Origin: Ulota crispa
Lineage: Eukaryota > Streptophyta > Bryopsida > Orthotrichales > Orthotrichaceae
Direction of reading: 5' to 3'
Assembly: GCA_963920765.1 (NCBI GenBank)
Contig: OY987243.1
Location: 34,843,060-34,907,059, forward strand
DNA: 64,000 nt
A program made the translations under genes and the position numbers. The notes below the pieces were generated by a model. The model did not search any database, had not been told where the DNA came from, and saw only the letters and a list, made by a program, of their open reading frames with translations. Positions 1 through 11,900 of the stretch are shown piece after piece. The number at the start of each line of letters is the position of its first letter. Position 1 is the stretch's first letter.

Positions 1-717
1 TTGCAATGTGTTTCTTCATTTGTGTTTTGTATTTACAAAGGAGTGTTGTATATCATTCTTACATTTTGCACATGGTAACAATGATAGCTTACATGAAAGT
101 CAAATATCTCATAACCTAACAATATGACTTGTTTAACTTGATGAGAAATGGGGTCATTTCTCCACTTGACATTCTTTATCTATCATGTGATTAGTATAAT
201 TCCAATGGTTGGATAATTTGATCATGGCCACAATCATATTCCACTCTTTTGAGAGCATGGTGCAAGTTCCCCAAGCAAGGTTTGTAATGGCAAATTCACT
301 AGAAGAAAACTGTGTTGAAGTCAACATAAACTACATGATGTTTTCATGCTTCTAACACAAAAAAATTGCGTTAGCAACATGAAAACATCATGTAGTTTAT
401 GTTGACTTCAATACAGTTTTCTACTAGTGATTTTACTATGTATTTTCTCTATAAAGTGATAAAAGAGTTTATTGTTTCTCCATACAATTCTTGTCTATTT
501 GTCATAGAAGTTGTGCCACAAAATTTACATGATTGGTTGACTTGGCTTAGCATAAACAACCACCTCTCATCTCTTATGAGCAAAGCTACAATCTTTTACA
601 AGTAGCTTTCACAATCTTATTTTCATGTATGACAAATATAATTACATTGTTACTCACAATATCATAAGAGAATTACACAAAATCACATGCACTCTATTAT
701 TGCATGTACTTGAACAA
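1..717. other. gene-free AT-rich stretch with one small MITE
   Basis: No coding region with recognisable similarity was seen. The only clear structure is the palindromic CACTA-type MITE at 297-429. The rest is AT-rich non-coding DNA next to the 3' end of the kinase pseudogene on the minus strand. Confidence 0.6.
297..429. mobile_element. CACTA-type foldback MITE, 133 bp, ATT target duplication
   Basis: The element begins CACTAGAAGAAAACTGT and ends with its near-complement ACAGTTTTCTACTAGTG. The arms pair over about 50 bp around a short loop. The trinucleotide ATT flanks both ends (294-296 and 430-432), matching the 3-bp target duplication of CACTA (En/Spm) transposons, whose termini start CACTA. 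There is no coding capacity, so mobilisation would need an autonomous CACTA element elsewhere. The class call rests on termini plus duplication length. Confidence 0.85.
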
Positions 718-3700
718 CTACCTACCAATGTGCATGATGCTTAATTCAAGAGTAGCATTGCCTTTTGTAAGCGGGCCTCTATCACTTTGAGAGGTTGATG
801 ATGACAAAAGAAACAAAGGGCACTCACTCTCAGAGTCAACACTAATGCAAGTCATGTCTTGAGACAAGTCATCATTGGAGATAAGTGCTTGGACTTTAGC
901 ATCGCCTTCCAACATGGCTGCCACTCGAAACATGGTGGGACGCTTCTCAGGTGCATTTTGCACACACAACATGGCTATTTGTAGCACTTGTTGCACTTCC
1001 AACGCTTCATTGCCACTCACAAGTAGAGAAGCATCTTGTAAATCCATGAGTCTACTTTCTCTATGCAACTTCTTTGCCTACAATAATATCAAAATAAGCC
1101 AAAACTTTATTTCCTACGTAGCCCAAGTTGTGTAAGTAACACATTCATTGCATGTTAAATATTGCAAAAACAACTACATAAGGTCTAAAATAAAACATTT
1201 TGCATTCAACAAAAAGGTGGAGAATGTTGTTGTTAATGCACTTGAAGTTTACACAAACTAAACACACTATTGCTAACATGCTTCAAATTTCTCTTTTCAC
1301 CACAACTTTAAAAGTAAGCTTTTTTTCTTTAGTGAGTTTCTTCATGGGTTTTTGTTCTACCAAGAGTTAGAGAGGTTGTTGTGGTTACACTAGACCATTG
1401 TTGCATTGTGATCTCACTGACTCTATTGCATATACAAGATTCTTCTTTAACCCCTCAATGCCCGTGGAATTTTGGAGTATCACAAAATTTGCTTGAAAGT
1501 GAACAAAAAGCTAGTATTTTCATCAATCTTATCAATTTTCTTTCAAATGTAACCGTACAAATTCAAAGTAGACATGTTATAGATTGCATACAAAAAGAAA
1601 CCACAACTACTTCACTTATGGATTGAAAGATTATAATGTTTGATCATGAGGGTGTTAAAATTGTGAAAGTGATTTGAAGTCTTTCAATCCTCTTTTTGCA
1701 TCTCAAACCTAAAATTGAGGATATCAAAAAAATATGAGTATGTAAAGTACAACATGCATAACCCCAATCAATTTATGGCTTCTCAAAATCTATTCTACAA
1801 TTTGTTTAAATGAATTTTAATGCAATTTTTTCTCCAAGTTCTAGTGTACTTGAGGCTCATTTCCAAGAGCCTTCAACACTAGAAAGTGAAGATTTGCAAT
1901 GGACACCCTTGCACAAAATCTTGAATAGACAAATTATATTAATTCATTTTCAAGATCAGACTCTTGATGCTGAAACTAGATTTCAACAACAATTTAGATA
2001 TAATAATAATCACAAAAAAAATCTTGAAACAACTTTTGGCATCTCTGAACAAAATTCCGAGGGGCACAATTCGTGCCCCTCAAGCGTTGAGGGGTTAATC
2101 TAGCTTTCATTCAAAAGACATAATTTGGATGTCAAAAACAACTAATGCTTCTAGGTTGCTTCACCCATTGTAAAGTTGTTGAAAGATGATGATGCTTGGA
2201 AGGGTTGGTAGTCTTGTATAAAGGTAAGACTAGTAGAAGCTTTGCTACAATGCTTTGAACTATGTGATGCTTCACCACATGACTTATTTTCACCAATTTC
2301 TTCTCTTAGACTTTTCAAGTAGCATGTTTGCAAACCTCTTTTTCTTTTACATATGTGACACATTGCTGTGAAGCTTGCAATATACATTCTCTTGACTCTA
2401 ATAACTTTGTTGCATATAAAAAACTTACTCAATTGGATAGATACACTTCATCATCTAGCATTGTGACGTCTGCTTTTCTCTTCCCACTCACAATCTCTAG
2501 AAGCACAACACCAAAGCTGCAAACGTCTGCCTTTTCACTTAGTTTGCCATTGCATGCATATTGAGGTGCCAAATATCCCCTGCTCCAATCAAAGTTGACA
2601 ACGTTGTCAAACTAACCATGCTGCAATTTGACAAGCTACAAGATGCTAGCCAATTATTAAACTACTATGTTAATATTAAATAGGTGACATGCAACCACAA
2701 ACTAACAATTTTTAACACTAAAAGTTTTGCACTCATGATGCTCATACCAAACACACAAGCTCTACAACTTTGCTTCCAAACTCCAATCAACAACACTCAA
2801 CTTCTTTCATGTGAAACAAATCAACATGAATGCCTAGAGTCATGGATGGAAATTGTGCACACATTGTTCCTGCACATTGTTGGGTATAGATGATGCTCTT
2901 TGTGTCCATTGGCCAGGCCAATCCAAAATCAGCTATTTTTGGATCAAAGCTCTTGTCCAACAAGATGTTGCTTGCTTTGATATCTTGGTGGATGATTCGG
3001 GATTGGGATGATGCATGCAAGTAAAACAATCCTTGAGCCACACCTCAACACACCTTCATCCGTGCAAGCCACGTCATCTTCATATCCAAGTCACCAAAAC
3101 TATCACTTGCAAGATTGTGGTGACCTATGCACATAATTGTTCAACTACACAATTAGTTCTTCCATGTTAGATGATAGATATCCCCTTTGAAAGGGCATTG
3201 TGCATCCAAAGAGTGATTCCAAAATTACACACAATGTTAGCTTGGTTCCTTAGCATCATTCTTGTTATGGTAAACATGCAATTCCCTCTACATACTATTC
3301 CTTGCTAAATCTGAAAAGAAAGTTAGACTTCCAATGTTTGCAAAGCTCTTCAAAGGCAATGCTTTAAAGGACTTCATATGCATTGAACTTGAACCTTCTC
3401 TATCAATTTTTTTGCACTAAGCTCAAATAGTGCACCAACAACATCATAGACACTTGTCACTACTATCTCCATTTTGTGAGCAATTTCATATTGGTTTCAA
3501 ACTTTTAGGTGTTGCAATTCTTGCAAAGAGAATCTACAAAAAAATCATAAAATTTATGCAAGGAATACATGCCTCATTTATAGAAGTATTTTGGAAATTC
3601 TCAAATGTGGTTCATTACAACTAGAAAAGATAGTCATCAAAGTTTGAGATATGTTTTTCAATGTAGGAAAATAGTGAGGTTTCACAAGGCATATAGTGAT

Positions 3701-4971
3701 AATAAGATTGGGTGACTTACTCAAGAGCACCTTGTCTAGATCGCAATTGTCTACAAAGTCATAGATAAGAAGAGTTTGTTTGCCGTGGAGGCAATATCCT
3801 CTCAAAGTCACCAAGTTTCAATGTTGAAGGTTGGAAATGAGGAAAACCTCATTGAGGAAGCTGTCCTTGCCTTTGTTTGTTTCCAAAAACAATTGCTTTA
3901 CAGCTACCACAACATTGTTCTCCAAGATGCCCTACAAACGATAGACAATATCAATTGTTGTGAACACCTCTTTGTAAATGTTTGATTGGCTTACTTGACT
4001 AAATGTCATCATTCATGTCAATGCACTTCATAGTTTGAAAAGAGATGCATTTCTACCTTTCATTGTAAACATTATGGAACAAAACTTGAGTGTCTAGTTC
4101 AACATAGGTCATTTATTTGCAAAATTTGCCATGTGAGTTTGCTCCTGCAAAAACAAAAACTACGTACTAAAAGATAGACAAGGATGTGGTGACTATTTCA
4201 AACCCTAAAATTTTGAACAAACAAGGCCAATAAAAGTTGAGCACTTACCAATTATCTCTAGATTTGGACAACTATAAAGTTGCATACCAAAAATTACATA
4301 TGTTTTGGCACCTATTTGTCAATATGGACAAAGCACGGCCACCTTTGCATCTAATGGAGAGTAAAATATTGTTTGGAAAGCTCTAAGGAAGATTCCATCA
4401 ATTTTGAAGTGAAGAAGAAACCATGCCTTGCCCTCTTCATAAATTAAAACCTGATCTAACATTTACCTTTGTTGGCTATGAGCTTCCAAAATAGACTATC
4501 CACTAATTAGGAGCCCACTTGTGTATTGGAGGGATAGCACCCAGGATCTCAATATTGCAATCAAAAGTTGGCAAGACAAACGCAAATAAAGCACTCATAG
4601 CATGCAATAAATTACCTCTTGAATGGCCCATTTTCAAAATTAGTCAATTGCACCCACTTTGATTACACCTAGTTAGTCATCCTACAATTTCTTTCATCCA
4701 ACCAAGTCTCACACTCTCCACAACCTTCTCAAGCATGTAGGCAACCTAAAAATTAAGCTTTAGAGAGGTAGAATCTCACTCAAAGTTCTTACACATCAAT
4801 CACCACACTATCTTTATAAAAAAGTATTTCAAGACAAAGTTGGGAATCTGACCTTGTACACAGCACCAAAAGCCCTTGCACCCAATTTCATCTCAAGAGC
4901 AAAGTTTCTAGTGGCCACCCGAAGCTGGTTGTATTCAAATCGTTTGGCACAAACATCAGCTTGTTTGATTA
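718..4971 (-). pseudogene. receptor-like Ser/Thr kinase pseudogene (kinase domain only)
   Basis: Five exons of a plant receptor-like kinase read on the minus strand: 4853-4971, 3721-3931, 2863-3106, 2429-2579 and 718-1077. They resemble the cysteine-rich or LRR-VIII RLK type. Visible motifs are FEYNQLRVATRNF, a drifted glycine loop (GARAFGAV), VAVK with the beta-3 lysine, HQDIKASN (HRD altered to HQD), DFG, YLAPQY (APE altered to APQ), [12 protein letters not shown] and a C-lobe ending RPTMFRVAAML. Exon phases fit, but three in-frame stops break it: TGA at 3818-3820 (after NLQH), TGA at 3045-3047 (after RMKVC) and TGA at 2429-2431, where a tryptophan is usual. The acceptor before 3106 reads CAA rather than CAG. 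No signal peptide, extracellular domain or membrane segment was found upstream; a piggyBac relic lies there instead. A working kinase is unlikely. Confidence 0.8.
1451..2094. mobile_element. TTAA-flanked piggyBac-type MITE, 644 bp
   Basis: TTAA stands at 1447-1450 and again at 2095-2098. The left terminus reads CCCCTCAATGCCCG; the complement of the right terminus reads CCCCTCAACGCTTG. A GC-rich subterminal palindrome (GAGGGGCAC..GTGCCCCTC) lies near the right end. The interior from about 1575 to 1990 is similar to 18425-18800, so it belongs to a dispersed family. It has no transposase and lies inside an intron of the kinase pseudogene. TTAA duplication with CCC-starting termini is the piggyBac signature; assignment is by that signature only. 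Confidence 0.75.
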
Positions 4972-5191
4972 CTGCAAGGAACCAAGGCATCAAGAGAGAA
5001 TTACTTGTTTCTCTTGTAGCATGACAATTTCTTCTATTTGCAAAAATGAAGCAGTGTCATGCTACATGGAGAGTGAACATTTGATTTGAGTAATGGACTT
5101 CACATTTTGCAAAGTTAAAGAAGCAATTCACAATGTGTTTCATGTCTGAACTTTACAAGTCCCAACTCAACTCCACATCTGAACTTTCTAA

Positions 5192-6142
5192 ATGGGGAAT
5201 AAATCACTAAGTAAAACCTTGAACACTATACAAGTGATAGTTACTCACCTTGTTTCAAACATTATTGTGTACTTGGAGGCAAATGAAGCGTGCTTGGAGG
5301 GCGACTCGGTGGGTGAATCTGTAGTTCTCATTGCAATAGTTGGCTTGGAAGCCCGAGGCCATGTCATTATAGCAGACAACTTCTTCACATCTCCGCGACT
5401 ATTTCTGGAACTTTTGAAGCGGGGTTTTTGGGCAATAGGGACATGCAAGAAGAATTGGCATGGATTTCCAGCGAGTTTGGCCGGGTTTCCAAACACCCAC
5501 TTGCCCAATAGAGGACACCTAGTGATCAAGATGCATCGCAGCGATTGTCTAGCTGCTATTTGTTGGATGGATGCAAAGCCAGTCTTCCTTCTGTCCACCA
5601 CGTGTGATCTAGTTGGTGAGGATTGTTTTGTAGGGCGTTGGGTGGGCCGTGAACGAGTGCAGTTCCCTACCTCTCTTATTTTATTGCAGTACGAGGCTAG
5701 GATGAGAGGTGTGGATGTCGTCGATCAACAACAACAGGAGTATACTACCTAGCTGCACTCCCAGAACTGGTGGCATTGGCTGTTCATATTCATATTAGAT
5801 TCACAGTTATTGAATTTTTACATACTGTATGTCATAGATTGTAGTGCTACAAGCCTTCCAATCCAGCCACGGAACCATTAGCACTATGATGTAGCTAAAG
5901 ACGTCATCAAACATCAGATGAAGGTTGGCTGTTTCTAGGGACCCATTCGTAACTTGGCCAAGGGAGGTGTACATTACAGCATTAGCCACCTAAATAAGCG
6001 TCAAAACTGCGTCGTTTGCGGCAATAGGACCAAGCGGATGTGTCCTGGGTGTTGTGGCCAATTCCAGTGTGAGGGGGCGTGCTATCTGGCCACGCATACA
6101 CAACAGGGTTATGAGGCAAACATGCAAGCACAAAGAGTGTAG
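5192..6142 (+). pseudogene. piggyBac transposase relic (DDE_Tnp_1_7) with C-terminal cysteine-rich domain
   Basis: One reading frame from 5192 to 6142 matches the central and C-terminal parts of piggyBac-derived transposases. ARGHVIIADNFFTSPRLF carries the second catalytic Asp. YEARMRGVDVVDQ carries the third. WWHWLFIFILD follows, and then the terminal zinc-binding domain (CVVCGNRTKRMCPGC..CEGACYLATH) that piggyBac proteins use to bind their ends. Similarity starts at about 5260; the N-terminal domain and first catalytic Asp are missing. In-frame stops lie at 5750-5752, 5879-5881 and 5936-5938; no frameshift is needed. The first replaces an expected residue just after QEYTT and would fit CAG to TAG. 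The product would be inactive. It lies just upstream of the kinase pseudogene on the opposite strand. PiggyBac transposases are uncommon in land plants, so this copy explains why TTAA-type MITEs occur here. Confidence 0.88.
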
Positions 6143-6255
6143 CTCGCCTTTGTGCTTTGAGATTGTAGGGTGATGTTGCATGGTGGCTCCTCAGGTTGTA
6201 GTTGCTATTGAGGATACCTATAGTATATGCCTCAAAACCAATTCACAATCTTTGA

Positions 6256-6324
6256 CAACGGCACCGTCATGGAACAACGGCACCGTCATGGAACAACGGC
6301 ACCGTCATGGAACAACGGCACCCT
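6256..6324. repeat. 19-bp tandem repeat, about 3.6 copies
   Basis: The unit CAACGGCACCGTCATGGAA is repeated almost without change, with the last partial copy reading CACCCTCGTG. It lies just downstream of the piggyBac relic's C-terminal domain. Subterminal tandem repeats are common in DNA transposons, but this may also be an unrelated minisatellite. Confidence 0.85.
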
Positions 6325-6869
6325 CGTGAGTTTCATAGACTATTAGGAACTATGTACCGTCTATGGATAGGATTGCATTCGTAGATTTCTCCTACAACCT
6401 TTATGTTTTCAATTCCCCTTTACTCTACAATATCATATGCAAGTTTTTGTTGCCAAGCATGTGTTTGAGAGTTTGTATTCTACTTTGTGAATGCCATGGT
6501 CAAGTTCATGAAGCAAGCAGTTACTGGAGTCCTGGGCTCCAGAAGAGTCACCAACATGAGTCCCTTGAGAGCTTTTTGCCCTGCGTAAACCAACTCCCCC
6601 TCCTATTGCTAGCTCAGCCGCTGGCACACCAAAATCAAGAATCTGGAAGCCAATAGGGTCGCCACAACTAGCCATAGATAAGGAACAGCCGGCCTCATCT
6701 CCGAGCGGCCCAGTGCTGCTTGCATACGACAGGGATACTAAGAATTGACGACACCGTGCTTTGGCATTCAAGCCCAAAAAAATTACTGTAATTGAAGAGC
6801 TAAATTTGCAAGCCTCCCACCAGAGCAATTGATGATCTACCCTTTGCCGGAATTACTAAAACTTGAAAA

Positions 6870-6919
6870 CCTCAAATACGGTCCCGTATCCAGAAGCCCG
6901 AGGGCCTTTCAAGGGTTAA
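6870..6919. mobile_element. right terminus of a TTAA-flanked element (CCCTTGAAAGG type)
   Basis: Read on the minus strand from the TTAA at 6916-6919, the sequence is CCCTTGAAAGGCCCTCGGG followed by a small palindrome (TACGG..CCGTA). The same terminal type borders the complete element at 22856-23080 (CCCTTGAACGCC..). This could be the right end of the element that carried the piggyBac relic at 5192-6142. No matching left end was found, so that link is inference. Confidence 0.5.
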
Positions 6920-7456
6920 CCCCTAAAGGACCAACTGTCCCCTCGAGGGACAAATGGATTTCGGGCATGTACCTACAACTAATCTACTTTCTGTGATTTT
7001 TTAAAACTTTTATTGAAAGTGTGGAATTCAAATATCTACGTGGACATCTAATTTTTTCTTCATTCTAACATTTATTGAAGAAGTTAAAAATGAATTTCCA
7101 AAAACGGGCAAGATTGGGCAGCCCAAAAACTTCTTTAAAAATTTCATTAAAAACAAATAAAAATATGGAATAGGTTCTTTAGACTTATATATACATAGGG
7201 ATCTTTGAATCACTCAATTTTGATTGATGAGATGAAAGTTATGAGAAGTTTTTGTTTGTAAGTAGGTGTGGTTTCTCTCAAAACCACACCTGCCCGTAAA
7301 CAAAAACTTCTCATAACTTTCATCTCATCAATCAAAATTGAGTGATTCAAAGCTCCCTATGTATATATAAGTCTAAAGAACCTATTCCATATTTTTATTT
7401 ATTTTTAATGCAATTTTTAAAGAAGTTTTTGGGCTGCCCAATCTCACCTGTTTTCC
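6920..7456. mobile_element. TTAA-flanked MITE relative with internal foldback, no clear right end
   Basis: From the same TTAA (6916-6919) a left terminus CCCCTAAAGGACCAACTG runs rightwards. It matches the termini of the complete elements at 18923-19840 and 40388-41299. Interior phrases are shared with those copies, for example TTTGAATCACTC and GAAAGTTATGAG. From about 7095 the sequence folds back on itself to 7456. The expected right terminus with TTAA was not seen, so the copy looks rearranged or truncated. Confidence 0.6.
7095..7456. repeat. long inverted repeat (arms about 170 bp)
   Basis: The left arm (about 7095-7272) and right arm (about 7290-7456) are near-perfect complements. Examples are GGGCAGCCCAAAAACTTC at 7117 against GAAGTTTTTGGGCTGCCC near 7421, and the complementary AGAAGTTTTTGTTT pair either side of a short GGTGTGGTTT centre. 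Transcription across it would give a long hairpin RNA. Confidence 0.88.
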
Positions 7457-8994
7457 TCAATTGTGGAGCAATAAGAAAGCTAATAGCTCAATGACAAATT
7501 GGATTGGTTCATAGCACTCACTGCCATTATCGTTTGTAACTAGCCAATCGCACAAATTGAAACATGTGACAATTTATCATGTCAGGACAAGAAATGGCTA
7601 TCTGATAGCCATTATGCACCACAAAAAGAATGTCTCTTTTATGATTATGGTTGATGATGGGTCACTTGCAGCAATCCAAGCAAGTCATGTTGTCAAAATT
7701 TGTGCTGTTGCCCGTTACAGATCGTCTCACAAGAGAAGGGTGTGCATAACCCTGTGTTGTGGTTTTATTCAACACATGAAATTGGTTCTTTCATATGAAG
7801 CCACTATTGCTTTTCACACGTCTCATAGAAGTTCTTCCTGAAAATGTGTGCAAGTTCACCAGTTAGAAAGTGATGATCACTAGGTGCTACTACATACAAA
7901 GAGGCTCCAAAGGACTGGTGCGGATAAAACATTACTTGCAGATGCATGATTTAAATTGTCGGCCGTTTTTTAGATCAATCTTCCCTTCCTCGAGCTGCTG
8001 CCCACCTGCTCTCATTTTACAAACAAATTTACAATCACTTTTAGATGCCGATTCCTTTTTTCTTGAATTTTATACATAACCTTCAGGCTCAGGCTTCAGT
8101 GGGCACTGACGGTATTCTCCTCTAAATGATCATTCAAAGACTGGAAGTGGTGACATGCACCTCACCTTATCTGGCCTCGCAGTGGCTCCATTGTCCACTG
8201 TATAGCCACCGGTGACTCTGAAGGATGGAAGATGATTCTTAGTCAGGACTGACTTGTTGCAGTTTCACTGCATTACCACTGGCCCTCCTGCAAAATATTT
8301 CGTGCCTCCACAGCACCTCCCTGTTCTAACTTCCAAAAATATATCTGATTATTAGCTACTAAAGATATAGTGTCTTGTCCCGCTCAGTTTTAGTCAAAGA
8401 ATACATTGAAGCAGCTCATAACTAGCCTCTGCAATCATACGGAAGATAAAGACTTCTCATTAACACCGTGGTTCACCATATTTGGTGTAATCCTTGTCAA
8501 ACCAATGGATTGAAACTGTGACAGTCACTATACAATGGCGAGTGCGTCTAGTAAATGTGAGAATGCTATTGAGAAGCACTGCAAATCAAGCAAATAAGTC
8601 GTCTATCTACTCCAGAACGTGAGAATTGACTAATTCTCGGGATTCTCTTCGTAAGTTGCACCGTGAAACCCTCCTGTTTATCCGAACTAAGACGAAGAAA
8701 ATCGATGTTGGTAAATACCTGATTTTATGACGCACGACCAATTCAGAAACACTTGCACTCAGCTTTCCATAACTTGACAACGGTGGCTTCCTGAAAGGGC
8801 CACCTGTTCTGCATTGTCAAAGCCAAAACAGCTATACTTTACCATCATCGCTTCCAATAGCGGAAAACAAAACACATCCAAAGGAAATACAGTGAAAAGA
8901 TTCACTAGCACACAAGTGCGGTACCATTTGAACACATTGATAGCTAAATTCCCCACAATGCAGTGGGGAGTCGTCTCCAAAGTCTCCAAAGACT

Positions 8995-11900
8995 TCAATG
9001 CAGCTCAGGCTGATTCTCTGGATTGTATACACTGAACTCGCCAAATTCTCGACGCCCACTGCCAGCACACCAAAGCATTGACTTAGTTACGTTTTCTCAT
9101 GAACCAAGTATAGGAGCGCCCTTAGAAGCATCTCAAAAGGCAAGAATCTACATAAGAGGACAATCTTTGAAGAGACATAAGAGGTGCATGCAGACCTATG
9201 AGTCACGTCCCATCCAGGTGGAAGAAATGCCGGTTGCAAAGCATCCACAAACACTGCCCTCCACAATTGACAAAACTGACGAATGCCTTCATCTCCTTCC
9301 TTCTCCATGATCATATCCACCACCTGCTTACCATGAGGACCGTGGCCAAGAAGAGATTCCTTGTTGATCGACCTCCTGGAATGCCTGCGTGCACTTGGTT
9401 CAGCGGCAACAGTTGCTGATTGTTTGGAATCCTCATCACTACCTAAAACGTCCGCATTTTGGTTATCGTACGGTACGTTGTTATTCTCTGTCTTGTCACA
9501 GTCAGATTTCTCTGCCTGGTCCACCTCAGAGGGCAGAGGGGGTGTATACGGACCCTCTACTTTACTTGGGATACAAGGCTTAGGATCCGAGATAATGTCG
9601 CCATCTGATGTCTGTAAGATGCACTGTGCTGAGTTTACAGTTAGTTCAGCATCAGTAACATTGAGGCCTTGGTTCTCACTGCTAGGAATGCTGGAACGTT
9701 GTTGTCTCAGGAATCTCTTCTTCATCAAACGGCGATGCTCTCGTGGTCCCATTCCAACTATAAGAGCCGCTTTCAAATCCTTTGGGGTGATATCCCTGCC
9801 TCCATAATACGTCCTTAGAACCTGCAGAAGCACAAAAGCCTCAAAAAATTAGGCCGCTTCATTTCCAAATGTGGCTTTGCAGCACGGTTTCGCTGATGGC
9901 TGGCACATATTTTACTTGCAAGAACATGAAAGTCCACGTGAAACACTACCTCCTCCAGTTGCTTTCGGCGTTCAACGGGCATTGTTGGCCCGTGACGAGT
10001 GAGAGCCATGGCAGCCGTTCGAAGCTGCAATGGCGAGACACCGCCTGATTCTCCTTCCGCCACAAAGGACACTTCGTTTTCATCCGTAGCTTCGTTGTTA
10101 CCGGAATCCACCACCCGATGGGCAAAGAGAGGAACCCCAAACTGAACCACAATTTCACGCTTGTGTTTCTCGGCAGCCTTGTGCGCAACTTCGTGGCAGT
10201 CCACACAAAGAAGCACTATGTCATGTGACCGGTGGCTCTTGAGATGCTCTGGAAAATGCTGACGATAACATGAAGGAATGATCCGGTATCGCAGGTAGTG
10301 ACTGCTCTCCCCACAACCAACACAACAGTTGCTTTTGCGCGATATGTAAAACTCGTTGTTCTCGTCTTCAGGTCGCCCTTTTGGTTCGAACAGCAACCGT
10401 ATGGCTGGAGGTTCCTCCTTCATGTCCTCTGCCAAACCCCGTTTTATGTACCTAAAACAAAACATAACACTGCGGTCATGAATCTAACCTTCTTACCCAA
10501 TACCAAACCTGAACAAGGATACTTAGATATATGGGAGAGTCATGTTCAATTCAACTCACCATTCGAGTTTTTTGCGGTCACAGAAGCAGAGAAGACGGCC
10601 ATCACCTGCGTATATACGACAATTATGATAAACAGGTGCTTTGCAAGAAAACTTCTTCACAAACTGCAAACGCGCCTGCTCAGCGTTGCCAAGACGCCAT
10701 TTCTTGGGAATAGTTCTGCGCATCCAACTCTCCTCTCCTCTGGCTTTGCTAGATTTCTCATCCTTGCTAGTGATGAAGACTTTAGCGTTTGAGCTTGTCT
10801 TATTAGCGCATAAAATCCACGTGGAAGGAATGCTGAGCATACCGAGGATTCTCCCATAAAGAGAATCAGCGGAGTTGCTTACAATATTTGTGCTGGACCT
10901 CCAAGGCCACACATCATCCTTTGAATCTTGGGCAACGTCCCACAGTATATCACAAAGAATTGCAACATAATGCTGCACAACCGGAGATGGCGATGGTAAG
11001 GGATGCAATCCTGGCACTACCGTCTCTGATGCTCGTGACGATTCATCTGCAGCCCTAATTGTACTGAAAATGGATTCTTCAGTGAGAGGTCTCTCTTTGG
11101 CCAATGCAAGCACAGCTGTGTCTGATATCACAAAACGCAAACTCTCGTCTTCTGCACGTGCCTGCAAACACGCAAGCTCCACGCTCAATGACAACACAGG
11201 ATTTCAATGAAAGATTTTAGTTAACTTAGCTGAAGGTAAAAAAAAGAACCAAAATCATGGAATGATGCTCACCATTGCATCCCTGCATTCAACAAGTCTC
11301 TGAACCAACCTCCGCAAAAAGGCATCCTCCTGTACAACAACGCCCAATAAATTACTGTAGGGGGTTTCCACACACTTCGGAAGGTATGAATGATAAACAG
11401 GCCATGACCAGCGTCAATCACATTTTGCATCGAACAGGAATATACTCCCAACCTCATTTCGGATTGCAGAACTTGAGTTATTATACAATCGACCAAATAT
11501 TGATGCCACCGTTGTAGATGAGGAGACCCCAGCTCCTTCTTTCTCATAGACTTGCAAACAAACTGCGCTTGAACGACGAAAGACCTCCAATAAAAGCTCG
11601 TTGTCATTGCATATTCCAGCATTGCCAATCTTTGCTGCAAATGACAAACATGAAATTTAGAATACACGTTAACAAATTGTTCTCTCAACACATTTTATCT
11701 ACTTTTTCTGTAACTTGGTGCAACCACATCGACCAAGTGATTGTAATTGTAGGTACTATTCAAGATGCTAAGATGTTCATGACAGTAGATTCTGATGAAC
11801 ACTCGTCGACAATTTGAGGCAAAATGCTCTACACCAAAGAACATTTCATAAATTTACAAGGTAACAAAAAGAACCACACAAATAGCAAAAATGAAATGGT

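Larger units (their letters stand above)
6143..8994. other. gene-free stretch between piggyBac relic and RRP6-like 3
   Basis: No supportable gene. It holds a 19-bp tandem repeat (6256-6324), two element ends sharing TTAA at 6916-6919, and a long foldback (7095-7456). The part near 8700-8994 probably contains the 3' UTR of the minus-strand exonuclease gene. Short open frames near 7557-8079 show no recognisable protein. Confidence 0.5.

Noticed and set aside
5260-5601. Minus-strand frame opposite the piggyBac relic
   Set aside because: Plus frame carries the transposase motifs; the minus frame is a shadow.
9361-9807. Plus-strand open frame of 148 codons
   Set aside because: Antisense of an RRP6-like 3 exon whose minus-strand frame is conserved.
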